Source of the DNA: Paenibacillus sp. G2S3
Lineage (GTDB): Bacteria; Bacillota; Bacilli; Paenibacillales; Paenibacillaceae
DNA length: 64,000 nucleotides
Reading direction: 5' to 3'
Assembly (NCBI RefSeq): GCF_030123105.1
Contig: NZ_CP126095.1
Location: 3,596,001 to 3,660,000, forward strand
In this document: positions 35,924-43,877 of the stretch, piece by piece
How positions within the stretch are numbered: the first letter of the stretch is position 1
Layout of the letters: every line of letters starts with the position of its first letter
Program-made: the position numbers and the translations under genes
Notes under the pieces: generated by a model
Database searches by the model: none
The model's input: the letters and a program-made list of their open reading frames with translations, nothing else
Told to the model about the DNA's origin: nothing

Positions 35924-36643
35924 TTATTTCCATGAGAACGCTTTGTTCGTCCAGGCTATTGCTGTAGGTGACCAAACGCCATCCATTCTGGAGTGTAACC
36001 AACCTATAGCCTCTTCTCTGTCGCCTTCAAATGCGGAAAGAGCGTTATCTTCCATCCAGTGGCTTACGGTCTCAAACGAGGTACTACTCCAGCCATTTTT
36101 CTCCCCTTCTGCATTATGACGTTCTTTTACACCTGAAATAACGATGTCTAGTGATGCCTGAAGCTCCGTAACTGCGTTATCGAATGCTGTTTTCTTTTCT
36201 TTAGCCTTCATATCAGCTTCAACACGAAGTATACGCGTATCAATCCCTTGATGTTCACGGATAATTTGTAGTAAAGTCACTGCTTCTCTGCTGGCCAATC
36301 CGTCATTATAACGTTCTTCTATAGATTTAGTACTACCTACAGCTGCCACAAATGCTGGAAACCACTCCCTAGAGACCAAGATAGCTTTTTTCTTAACAAA
36401 TTTACCGTATCCAGCCAGGCCTTCACCAGGAAACCTTACGCGCCATGACCATGGATCCAGCTCTGAACCCGTATGCCAATTCTCCGCTTTCGTTAATCCG
36501 TTTAAAGATGGGTGCTCAGGAATCAGGTTGGCAAGCGGCAAAATCCCAATCTTGGCAACGATTCCTGCTGTTTCCTCAAAAGTGATAACACTACCTTCTT
36601 CATATCCTTTATAGACCACTACATCATCTCCTATGTACTCCAT
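35924..36643 (-). CDS. unknown protein, possibly AlkZ-related
   Basis: A 239-residue soluble protein that I do not recognise with certainty. It has GIVAKIGILPLANLIPEHPSLNGL, the Trp-rich stretch WHTGSELDPWSWRVRFPGEG and a helical second half; this pattern recalls proteins listed as AlkZ-related (winged-helix DNA glycosylase relatives). No catalytic motif is evident. Its ATG overlaps the TetR stop by one base, so it belongs to the metallo-beta-lactamase/TetR operon. Confidence 0.6.
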   Translation of the reverse strand: MEYIGDDVVVYKGYEEGSVITFEETAGIVAKIGILPLANLIPEHPSLNGLTKAENWHTGSELDPWSWRVRFPGEGLAGYGKFVKKKAILVSREWFPAFVAAVGSTKSIEERYNDGLASREAVTLLQIIREHQGIDTRILRVEADMKAKEKKTAFDNAVTELQASLDIVISGVKERHNAEGEKNGWSSTSFETVSHWMEDNALSAFEGDREEAIGWLHSRMDGVWSPTAIAWTNKAFSWK

Positions 36644-37215
36644 TATTCAGACTTCATATTTCCGATCCCAGCAATAAAAGTATTGATGAGCCGAGATAGG
36701 CTTACATTAGTATCAAGCGCCATTCCAAAACCGCCTTTTTGTTCTAAAGAGGCAAAGCCATGCAGTATGCTTCGTAACCCGCGTACTGCATGAATTTCTC
36801 CTTCCTCATCCAACTGATAACCCTTCATCACATGAATGATAAGCTTCAATATATGATCACTTGCCGCTTCCAGCTCCGTATTTGCCTGTTCAGGTGCTCG
36901 CAGCGTTGTCTCGTATAATCCAGGCCGACTTCTAGCAAAGTCTACGTACGCTCGCCCCATCGCCTGTACCGCAGCGTCTCCACTAAAGCCTTTAGCTGCG
37001 TTGTTCATTGCATCGGATAGCTCGCCTAGTCCATAAATCGCAAGTTGTGTGCGCAAATCCCCTAGCCCGTTAATGTGATTGTATAAAGATGGAGAACGAA
37101 CACCAAGTTTGTTAGCCAATGCGGCTAAGGTTACAGCTTCTATTCCTTCATGATCGGCGATTTCTGCTGCTACTATAACTAGCGTACGACGATCTAATCC
37201 TGCTCTAGGTGACAT
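36643..37215 (-). CDS. TetR-family repressor (WHG-type C-terminal domain)
   Basis: Residues 8-55 form the TetR helix-turn-helix (LVIVAAEIADHEGIEAVTLAALANKLGVRSPSLYNHI). The ligand domain ends with AVRGLRSILHGFASLEQKGGFG, the pattern of the TetR_C WHG group. ATG 37215 follows ATAGGAGTAATTAAA, 1 bp after the preceding stop. Middle gene of a three-gene operon whose promoter carries two matching palindromes; autorepression is therefore likely. Confidence 0.9.
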   Translation of the reverse strand: MSPRAGLDRRTLVIVAAEIADHEGIEAVTLAALANKLGVRSPSLYNHINGLGDLRTQLAIYGLGELSDAMNNAAKGFSGDAAVQAMGRAYVDFARSRPGLYETTLRAPEQANTELEAASDHILKLIIHVMKGYQLDEEGEIHAVRGLRSILHGFASLEQKGGFGMALDTNVSLSRLINTFIAGIGNMKSE

Positions 37216-37216
37216 T

Positions 37217-37933
37217 TTAATTACTCCTATCTTGAATCATTTGTGCTTTGTGTATAGCTTTCTCCATCGTTTGCACTGGGTTTCTAAGTAAGTCTCCATG
37301 TCCAGTAGCTAGTATAGTCGGAGAAGCCTCTAAAAGCTTAATCGCACTTTTTAAGGCTTGATCTTTACTCCAGGTTGCCAGAGCCGGAAATGGAAACCAA
37401 GGAATTACGGTTCCTGACACTGCCGTTCCCCGGAAGGTTTGAAAAGCATCTCCGACGATAACAGCGCCGCTTCGCAAATCAATGAAAGACATAGAGCCAG
37501 GGGTATGACCTGGGGTTAGAATGGCTGTCAATGAGCCAATGGTATCTCCATCATAGAGTAATACATCTGGCCTTGTTGTTATCTTCTTGGGTACACCACC
37601 CTTAATAGGGGTCTGAGGTTCTCCCTCACGAAGTGAACGATCCCCACTAAGCAACGCTGCATCCCTTTCTGAAATGTACACCTGAGCCTCTGGAAGCTGC
37701 TTCTTTAGCTCATCCAGTGCACCTATATGATCGTCATGAGCATGCGTTATTATAATGCGAGTGATCTTCTTATCAAGCTTCGTTGCGGTATCGATAATTC
37801 CTTTTACGCTGAACGGCATTGCCGCATCTATCAAGGTCAATTCATTCTCTTCCTCAATCATGTAACAATTCACAGGAAATACTCTTGGCATCCAAGTTAG
37901 CTGTAGTAAATGACCTTCACGTGTTACTCTCAT
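37217..37933 (-). CDS. metallo-beta-lactamase-fold hydrolase
   Basis: Binuclear-zinc hydrolase of the MBL fold: ITHAHDDHIGALDELK (HxHxDH), LTPGHTPGSMSFID, AVIVGDAFQTFRG and TGHGD provide the usual ligands. About 238 residues, no signal peptide, so cytoplasmic. Substrate unknown; it may be a lactonase, glyoxalase II-like enzyme or thioesterase. Two adjacent ATGs (37936, 37933) follow GGAGGGGTA; the second has the better spacing. First gene of the operon under TetR control. Confidence 0.88.
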   Translation of the reverse strand: MRVTREGHLLQLTWMPRVFPVNCYMIEEENELTLIDAAMPFSVKGIIDTATKLDKKITRIIITHAHDDHIGALDELKKQLPEAQVYISERDAALLSGDRSLREGEPQTPIKGGVPKKITTRPDVLLYDGDTIGSLTAILTPGHTPGSMSFIDLRSGAVIVGDAFQTFRGTAVSGTVIPWFPFPALATWSKDQALKSAIKLLEASPTILATGHGDLLRNPVQTMEKAIHKAQMIQDRSN

Positions 37934-37948
37934 CATTACCCCTCCATA

Positions 37949-37997
37949 AAACTAATGGTATTAGCTTAAATATAAACTAATCACATTAGTTTTACAA
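37949..37997 (-). promoter_or_regulatory. promoter with two TetR operators
   Basis: TTGTAA (37992-37997), a 17-bp spacer and TATATT (37969-37974) form the promoter. AAACTAAT-CAC-ATTAGTTT (37974-37992), a perfect 8-3-8 palindrome, fills the spacer. A second copy, AAACTAAT-GGT-ATTAGCTT (37949-37967), with one mismatch, follows at the start-site region, 25 bp away. The layout is that of TetR autorepression. Confidence 0.75.
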
Positions 37998-38016
37998 GAG
38001 TGAATTTCCCACTCAA

Positions 38017-38484
38017 CTAACCCTCTAGACTTTTGTCCGCATTTTTATTGGATCTTTTAATAATGAACCACTGCATCCATGTAATCCCAATGAAAAATAT
38101 AACGGACCCCACTAAGGTGCTCATGATACTTTTAGCAATATCCAATTCCCCTGCTTCTCTAACATCAGAAAGGAACATTAATGCAGCCCATATGAATGTA
38201 CTAACTACTCCCCCAATTAAATTGATTTTCTTATACCGTCTTACATCGCCTTCTTTACTCGGTAGCAGATATATTCCATCTTTAACGGAACGAACAGTAA
38301 TATACAGACACCCTGCCATCACAATCACAAACGTATCCAACCAATACTTAATGTCCCATTGCAGAATAAATACTTTTACCAAAAGACTAACCATAAAGCC
38401 CACAAGCATAATCATAAATCCATGTGTACTAAACTTCTGAATTTCACTGATAATCCGCTCATCCTTAATCCTTGTCCTGCTCAC
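38017..38484 (-). CDS. four-segment membrane protein, partner of XRE regulator
   Basis: From GTG 38484, behind GGAGGAATAAGG, it has 155 residues with four membrane segments (for example FMIMLVGFMVSLLVKVFIL and LVGSVIFFIGITWMQWFII) and a charged loop with LLPSKEGDVRRYKKI. It resembles small integral proteins (DUF6773-like) found after XRE regulators in Bacillales; role unknown. The gene starts 2 bp after the XRE stop. Confidence 0.7.
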   Translation of the reverse strand: MSRTRIKDERIISEIQKFSTHGFMIMLVGFMVSLLVKVFILQWDIKYWLDTFVIVMAGCLYITVRSVKDGIYLLPSKEGDVRRYKKINLIGGVVSTFIWAALMFLSDVREAGELDIAKSIMSTLVGSVIFFIGITWMQWFIIKRSNKNADKSLEG

Positions 38485-38486
38485 CC

Positions 38487-38690
38487 TTATTCCTCCCAAA
38501 AAATATCGTTTAAAGATCGATCCAATGCCTTGCAGATAGCTATGCACAACTTAAGCGTTGGGTTATAGTTCCCGGCTTCAATCAGACCAATCGTCTGTCT
38601 TGTAACCCCTACAACTTCCGCTAACTGTTCTTGGGAAAGATCTTTTTGTATACGTGCCAGTTTCATCTTGATGTTCTTGTTCTCCCCCAC
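38487..38690 (-). CDS. small XRE-family DNA-binding protein
   Basis: A 67-residue helix-turn-helix protein of the Cro/C1 YozG-like type: IKMKLARIQKDLSQEQLAEVVGVTRQTIGLIEAGNYNPTLKLC, ending LNDIFWEE. Probably represses its own operon with the membrane protein behind it. ATG 38690 has AGGAGGGAAAAGC before it. Confidence 0.88.
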   Translation of the reverse strand: MGENKNIKMKLARIQKDLSQEQLAEVVGVTRQTIGLIEAGNYNPTLKLCIAICKALDRSLNDIFWEE

Positions 38691-39186
38691 GCTTTTCCCT
38701 CCTAATTTAGATTCATCTACTTCACCAAATTGTAATCAATATCATTCATTATGTACATTATATATTGCAATAGACATTTTAACACTACTTTTCTGTCCGA
38801 CCATGCTGAGATATCTTGCTATTTTTCTGCTGAATCGGACTCAGGAGATCTTATTTTGCCAATTCGAACGGTTTCCACAAGCTATCGGACTTAGTTGCAG
38901 CTACTTCCTTCAAAACACCCTAATTCTATGTCATATGGAAGCAATAAGAGCTATGCAGTCCAATACATCTACAAAATGACTCAAAAAGCTTAAATAGCTG
39001 CAATACGGTCCGATGCGAAAGACACTTGGCGCACAAGTCAATAAAATCAGAGGAGCCGATGCCGGTACGCAACCCATTATTCCACCTTCCTTCGACAGCT
39101 TTTATACAACAAAAAAAGCACCCTTCGGATGCTTTGGATATATATTCCTTTGATATTCACTATTCAAATACCGTATGGTCTTCTGC
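38691..39186. repeat. gene-free region with repeat-like sequence
   Basis: About 500 bp between the XRE and nitroreductase genes. No open frame has a start context. The part 38795-39020 contains recurring TCGGAC/GTCCGA units (GTCCGACC, AATCGGACTC, TATCGGACTTAG, GGTCCGATGC) and GCAGCTA/TAGCTGCAATA in opposite orientation, which is the look of a dispersed non-coding element. Membership of a genome-wide family is inferred. Confidence 0.5.
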
Positions 39187-39789
39187 TTATTCCACTACCT
39201 CGTTCTCTGGATAGCTATCAATGATCTTCAATAGTTCAGAAGCATCCGTGCGTGGACGGCTGTCTGGCACAGTCTCCGGGTATCCGGCATGGATCATGGC
39301 TATGATCTTCTCTCCTGGCTTCACACCAATTTTGTTACGGAATTCAGGATTATTGATATAAGGATCGGTCTTCCAAATCGTTCCCACGCCTTGCTCCCAA
39401 GCCGCTAGCTGGAAGTTCTGCACAAGTGCTGACGCTGCTGCAAAATCCTCATCCCACTCTCTCTGCCGAGGATCCTCAGGCATCACCACAATTAACGTTA
39501 ATGGAATATTTGAGATATATTCTTTTCGCTTAGCAGCCACTTCAGGATCAGAAAAAGCACGTTTCACGAAAGCAAATGCCGCTTCAGCCAAGAACTTTGT
39601 ACCATCACCTTGAAAAGCAATAAATCTCCACGGCTCACGCACCCCATGGTTCGGCGCCCATACAGCAACATTTAACAATTCCTCTAAGAGACCTTGTGGC
39701 AGTGGATCTTTTTTAAAAAGCTTAATAGAGCGTCTTTCTCTTATTACTTCAGCTACGCTATTCTTTTGAGTCGGTTGAGTTTGTGTCAT
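39187..39789 (-). CDS. nitroreductase-family flavoprotein, Fur-box controlled
   Basis: FMN-dependent oxidoreductase of 200 residues: VIRERRSIKLFKKDPLP (FMN phosphate binding), VAVWAPNHGVREPWRFIAFQG, LAAWEQGVGTIWKTDPYINN and IAMIHAGYPE. It is close to YdjA/YfhC-like nitroreductases. ATG 39789 behind GGGAGTGGATCTC is chosen over a GTG at 39798. A perfect Fur box overlaps its start region, so it is induced when iron is short; ferric-chelate reduction is one possible role. Confidence 0.88.
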   Translation of the reverse strand: MTQTQPTQKNSVAEVIRERRSIKLFKKDPLPQGLLEELLNVAVWAPNHGVREPWRFIAFQGDGTKFLAEAAFAFVKRAFSDPEVAAKRKEYISNIPLTLIVVMPEDPRQREWDEDFAAASALVQNFQLAAWEQGVGTIWKTDPYINNPEFRNKIGVKPGEKIIAMIHAGYPETVPDSRPRTDASELLKIIDSYPENEVVE

Positions 39790-39811
39790 GAGATCCACTC
39801 CCTATAGTAAT

Positions 39812-39860
39812 AATGATAATCATTATCATTCATGATACAGTATCTATCTACCTTTTGCAA
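39812..39860 (-). promoter_or_regulatory. nitroreductase promoter with Fur box
   Basis: TTGCAA (39855-39860), a 17-bp spacer and TATCAT (39832-39837) form the promoter. AATGATAATCATTATCATT (39812-39830) is a perfect 9-1-9 palindrome containing the Fur core TGATAATNATTATCA. Bound Fur would cover the transcription start. Confidence 0.85.
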
Positions 39861-39870
39861 ATAATATAAA

Positions 39871-39901
39871 CAAAAAACACCGTTCCCTAAGGAACGATGT
39901 T
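39871..39901 (-). terminator. terminator after pstB
   Basis: On the minus strand ACATCGTTCC pairs with GGAACGGTGT (one G-U pair) and TTTTTTG follows. It ends the pst operon, so no phoU is cotranscribed. Confidence 0.85.
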
Positions 39902-39909
39902 GAAAGGCT

Positions 39910-40686
39910 TCAGCCGAAACGACCCATGATATATTCTTGTGTCATTTGATTCTCTGGATTAGTAAAGACCTTATCCGTCTTATCGTATTCTATAAGGGAT
40001 CCCAGATAGAAGTAAGCCGTATAATCAGAAATCCGTGCAGCTTGCTGCATGTTGTGTGTCACGATTACTATGCGTAGCTCTTCTTTTAACTCCTTGATGA
40101 GCTCCTCTACTTTACCAGTGGAAACCGGATCTAGTGCGGATGCTGGTTCGTCCAAAAGTAGAATTTGTGGGTTAACTGACAACGCTCTTGCAATACAAAG
40201 GCGCTGCTGTTGTCCACCGGACAAAGCTAATGCTGAATCTTTTAACCGGTCCTTCACTTCATCCCACAACGCTGCTTTACGAAGGCTGCTCTCTACAATC
40301 TCATCGAGTGCTTTTTTTCCTTTTACCCCATGGTACTTCGGTCCAAAGGCGATGTTATCATAAATGGATTTATAGAACGGATTGGGCTTTTGCCAAACCA
40401 TACCGATCTTCTGACGCAGTTTGATAACGTCTGTGCCAGGAGCATTAATATCAACTCCATCAATCCAGATGCTTCCTTTGGTTGTTGATCCGGAGATTTC
40501 GTCATTCATACGGTTCAGTGAACGAAGAAAGGTTGATTTACCACAGCCGGATGGGCCGATCAGTGCAGTAACCGTATTTTCAGCAAAAGGAAGACTAATC
40601 CCCTTTACTGCCTCATATGTTCCATAAAAAATACTCAGGTCCTCGGTTTGAAAAGATTCACGCACTGCTGTTGCCGACGTTCCCAT
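39910..40686 (-). CDS. pstB: phosphate ABC transporter ATPase
   Basis: Drives high-affinity phosphate uptake. Walker A GPSGCGKS, the PstB-typical [11 protein letters not shown]-loop [19 protein letters not shown], signature [15 protein letters not shown], Walker [14 protein letters not shown] and switch His VTHNMQQA. 258 residues, normal. ATG 40686 follows GTAGGAGGAGTAATCG. Last gene of pstS-C-A-B. Confidence 0.97.
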   Translation of the reverse strand: MGTSATAVRESFQTEDLSIFYGTYEAVKGISLPFAENTVTALIGPSGCGKSTFLRSLNRMNDEISGSTTKGSIWIDGVDINAPGTDVIKLRQKIGMVWQKPNPFYKSIYDNIAFGPKYHGVKGKKALDEIVESSLRKAALWDEVKDRLKDSALALSGGQQQRLCIARALSVNPQILLLDEPASALDPVSTGKVEELIKELKEELRIVIVTHNMQQAARISDYTAYFYLGSLIEYDKTDKVFTNPENQMTQEYIMGRFG

Positions 40687-40725
40687 CGATTACTCCTCCT
40701 ACATCTCTACTTTAGTTTTTAGGAA

Positions 40726-41622
40726 TTAGTTCATTCTTTTTGAAGCTGTAAGCTTACGATAAATAAATCTACCGAAATAACGTGCTGCCAAGTTGAAGAT
40801 CAACACCATAATAACAAGTACTGCTGAAGCTCCCGCAGCAATTTGCGCTGCATCAGGAGCAAGGCCTTCACTATTTACCTTCCAGATATGAACAGCCAGT
40901 GTTTCAGCTGGACGGAAAGGATTCAGTGGTGAGTTCGGACTAAGTGGATTCCAGTTAGTGAAATCTAGTCTTGGGCTACTCATTCCTGCAGTGAACATCA
41001 ACGCGGCTGCTTCCCCAAAGACACGGCCAGCAGACAAAATAGTACCCGTAATAATCGTTGGTAATGCTACTGGGAACAACACGGAGGTTACGATTTTCCA
41101 CTTGGACAATCCTAGTGCAAAACCAGCCTCTTTTTGTTGCTTCGGAACACTACGGAAAGCTTGCTCCGTAATCCGAACCATCAGCGGTAGATTAAAGACC
41201 GTCAATGCCAGTGCTCCAGAGATTAAGGAAAAGCCAAGATTAAAATAGTTAACAATCAGCAATAGACCAAACAAGCCGACTACGATTGAAGGGAACGAAG
41301 ATAATACCTCAACAATTAAGCGAATAAAGCCGGTGATTTTTCCCGGACGAGCATATTCAGCCATGTAAATACCGGCACCCAGTCCTAGAGGTACTGTAAT
41401 TATTAGCGTGAGTACCAAAAGGAATAAGGAGTTGAATAGCTGAGGGCCAATTCCTCCACCTGCTCGAATTTTTTGCGGTGCAGAGAATAGAAAATCCCAA
41501 CTAATGTGACTAAGACCCCGAAAGAGGATATATCCTAATAGACCAACCAGAATAGCTACGATGAGCAATGCGAAAAACACAATAAGGCTTGTGGCAATTT
41601 TATTTACGGTTCTCGGCTTCAA
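40726..41622 (-). CDS. pstA: phosphate ABC transporter permease
   Basis: Six membrane segments in 298 residues with the permease loop ITEQAFRSVPKQQKEAGFALGLSKWKIV and ILSAGRVFGEAAALMFTAG. The start is TTG 41622, whose last two bases join the pstC stop (4-base overlap); AAAGGAGAAATAAAA lies before it. Pairs with PstC to form the channel. Confidence 0.95.
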   Translation of the reverse strand: MKPRTVNKIATSLIVFFALLIVAILVGLLGYILFRGLSHISWDFLFSAPQKIRAGGGIGPQLFNSLFLLVLTLIITVPLGLGAGIYMAEYARPGKITGFIRLIVEVLSSFPSIVVGLFGLLLIVNYFNLGFSLISGALALTVFNLPLMVRITEQAFRSVPKQQKEAGFALGLSKWKIVTSVLFPVALPTIITGTILSAGRVFGEAAALMFTAGMSSPRLDFTNWNPLSPNSPLNPFRPAETLAVHIWKVNSEGLAPDAAQIAAGASAVLVIMVLIFNLAARYFGRFIYRKLTASKRMN

Positions 41623-42515
41623 ATTTTATTTCTCCTTTCAAGCAGTCTCACAAAGAAGACAAATACAAAGGTCATCAGCATAAGAACCAGTGCCATACTC
41701 CACAGAGCATTATTGTGCGCAGAGCCCATGGTTGTGTTCCCCATTCCAAGCGTGATTACACTCGTCAGGGTAGAAGCTGATTCAAAGAGTGATTTTGGTA
41801 CGAATGGCGCATTCCCGATAACCATCTGTACAGCAAGGGCTTCACCGAATGCACGTGCCATCCCCAGTACAATACCAGTCATAATAGCAGGAAACGTTGT
41901 CGGAATAATCACTCGAGAGATCGTCTGCCACCGGGTGGCACCAAGCGCATAGGAGGATTCCTTTAAATTTTGCGGCAATGAAGCCAGCGCGTCTGCAGCC
42001 ACGCTTGTAATCGTCGGAAGAATCATGACCGAGAGCACAAGCGCGCCTGCAGCTACCCCGATGCCTTGACCAGGCAGGTTGTTGCGTAGAAACGGTACAA
42101 TAACACTTAATCCGATGAAACCATAAACAACTGAAGGGATACCTGCCAACAGCTCGATTACGGGCTGAAGCAATTTTTTACCCCATCCTGGGACAATCTC
42201 AGTCATGAACAGCGCAGCGCAAAGGCTAAGTGGACTAGCAATCAATGCTGCAAGTAGAGTAACTAAGAAGGATCCCGTGATAAACGGAAAAGCACCAAAG
42301 GATGGCGTATCTGCTTCAGGTGACCACTTTGTTCCGAATAGAAAATCAGTAACGCTAACATCACCACTTGTGAAAGTTGAAATACCTTTAGACGCCACAA
42401 AATATACCATCGATACAATGATTGTTATCAATAGCAGTACACAGAAGGACATATATGTACGTCCCACAAAATCTTCAATATGATGTTTCTCGATGCGTGA
42501 GTTCTTTAGTTTCAC
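41619..42515 (-). CDS. pstC: phosphate ABC transporter permease
   Basis: Six membrane segments; family motifs ITSVAADALASLPQNLKESSYALGATRWQTI and GMARAFGEALAVQMVIGN. GTG 42515 (VKLKNSRIEKHHIEDFVGR) behind AAGAGGGAGCAATTGAG is preferred; the frame runs on to 42575 with sequence unlike the family. It lies between pstS and pstA. Confidence 0.95.
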   Translation of the reverse strand: MKLKNSRIEKHHIEDFVGRTYMSFCVLLLITIIVSMVYFVASKGISTFTSGDVSVTDFLFGTKWSPEADTPSFGAFPFITGSFLVTLLAALIASPLSLCAALFMTEIVPGWGKKLLQPVIELLAGIPSVVYGFIGLSVIVPFLRNNLPGQGIGVAAGALVLSVMILPTITSVAADALASLPQNLKESSYALGATRWQTISRVIIPTTFPAIMTGIVLGMARAFGEALAVQMVIGNAPFVPKSLFESASTLTSVITLGMGNTTMGSAHNNALWSMALVLMLMTFVFVFFVRLLERRNKI

Positions 42516-42612
42516 CCTCAATTGCTCCCTCTTTCTAAAGTGAAAAGAGAGGCAGATGTATCCGCCTCTAATCACTTGAGATTCTAATCCTTACAAATTA
42601 CTTAGAAGTGAA

Positions 42613-43545
42613 TTACTTGGCTGTAACATTTCCTGCAACGTCACGAGTAACTTGCATTTTTACTGCTGGAATGTATCCAAGCTCAACGACTTCACCTGTT
42701 TGTACTTCGTCTGTCAAGAAAAAGTCAAGGAATGCTTTTACTGTTTCATTTGGTTCGCCGTTTGTGTACATGTGCTCGTAAGCCCATACTGGATATTTAC
42801 CAGAAATAACATTGTCTACAGATGCTTCTACACCATCAAGGCTAAGTGTTTTGATTGAATCATCAAGGTATGAAAGAGCCAGATAACCGATAGCCCCTGG
42901 AGTTTCTCCGATCATTTTCTTAACAGTACCGGAGGAATCTTCTTGAATCGATCCTGGGATATCTTCAGTTTTGGTTCCAAGTGCAAAGCTTTCAAAGGTT
43001 GCGCGAGTACCGGAGCTGCCTGGACGGTTGATGATTTGGATTTTTTGATCCGCTCCACCAACTTCTTTCCAGTTCGTAACCTTACCTGTGAAAATATCTA
43101 GAAGCTGTTGCTTAGTCAAGCTGTCTACACCAGCATCCGGATGAGTTACTGCTGCGATCGCTACTACTGCTACTTGATGATCTACAAGAGCTGCTGCTTT
43201 TTCTGCATCGGCATCTTTTAGTTTTTCTTCTGCGAATACGTCAGAGTTACCGATATCTACTTGTTTCTCAGCTACTTGAGTAAGACCAGTACCACTGCCG
43301 CCGCCTTGAACCTGAATGTCCACACCAGCATTTTTATCCATGAAATTCTCGGCTACCAGCTCAACCAATGGTTGTAGTGCTGTTGAACCTGAAGCTAGAA
43401 TCGAACCACTTATTTTAGCGCCGCTACCTTCATTTGTAGCTGCAGCGTTTCCTCCCGTGTTGTTTGCCCCACCATTACCGCAAGCTGAAAGTGCTAGTAC
43501 GCTTGTTAAAGCCAAAGTCATAACCCAAGATTTTTTGAATTGCAT
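42613..43545 (-). CDS. pstS: phosphate-binding lipoprotein
   Basis: Binds phosphate outside the membrane. ATG 43545, behind AGGAGGAGACAAAACA, gives a signal peptide with lipobox VLALSACGNGG, then the PstS fold: GSILASGSTALQPLVELVAENF, VQGGGSGTGLTQVAEKQVDIGNSD, IINRPGSSGTRATFESFALG (phosphate loop) and GAIGYLALSYLDD. An upstream ATG at 43626 would bury the signal peptide. First gene of the pst operon. Confidence 0.96.
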   Translation of the reverse strand: MQFKKSWVMTLALTSVLALSACGNGGANNTGGNAAATNEGSGAKISGSILASGSTALQPLVELVAENFMDKNAGVDIQVQGGGSGTGLTQVAEKQVDIGNSDVFAEEKLKDADAEKAAALVDHQVAVVAIAAVTHPDAGVDSLTKQQLLDIFTGKVTNWKEVGGADQKIQIINRPGSSGTRATFESFALGTKTEDIPGSIQEDSSGTVKKMIGETPGAIGYLALSYLDDSIKTLSLDGVEASVDNVISGKYPVWAYEHMYTNGEPNETVKAFLDFFLTDEVQTGEVVELGYIPAVKMQVTRDVAGNVTAK

Positions 43546-43877
43546 TGTTTTGTCTCCTCCTAAATGTTTTGTTAGCACGGCTTCCTCATACAGTTCATAC
43601 GGAACTGGCTTCGCAAGCTTTAACATGGTGTTGTGGAGCTTTGGCCCCCATATGCTTGTTTACTGTAAAAGTGCATTGTACGCATATGTTATTGTTGTTG
43701 TCCGGAGCTTCTTAGCCCCTCTGACTCTTCTTATTCTAGAGCTCGTTCGTTAGAGAAACTTCTTAACTTTGTAAAGCCAACGATAAAAATACCAATAGAA
43801 ACTATATATATGTATAGATTTAATCTATAATGGAGATATAATTTGTTATCCAACTTATCATTGTACGGAGGAAAGTC
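43546..43877. other. 332-bp divergent control region of pstS and lysR
   Basis: Contains no gene; open frames across it are out of context. I found no clear pair of TTAACA-type PhoP boxes before pstS. The one evident site is the 17-bp palindrome at 43813-43829 near the LysR gene. Confidence 0.6.
43813..43829. promoter_or_regulatory. palindrome, probable LysR operator
   Basis: TATAGATT-T-AATCTATA is a perfect palindrome 49 bp before the LysR gene. It contains the T-N11-A pattern of LysR-type sites, so it is a likely autoregulatory site. Confidence 0.5.

Noticed and set aside
43316..43753. 145-residue plus-strand open frame across the pstS start
   Set aside because: Antisense shadow of pstS with no start context.
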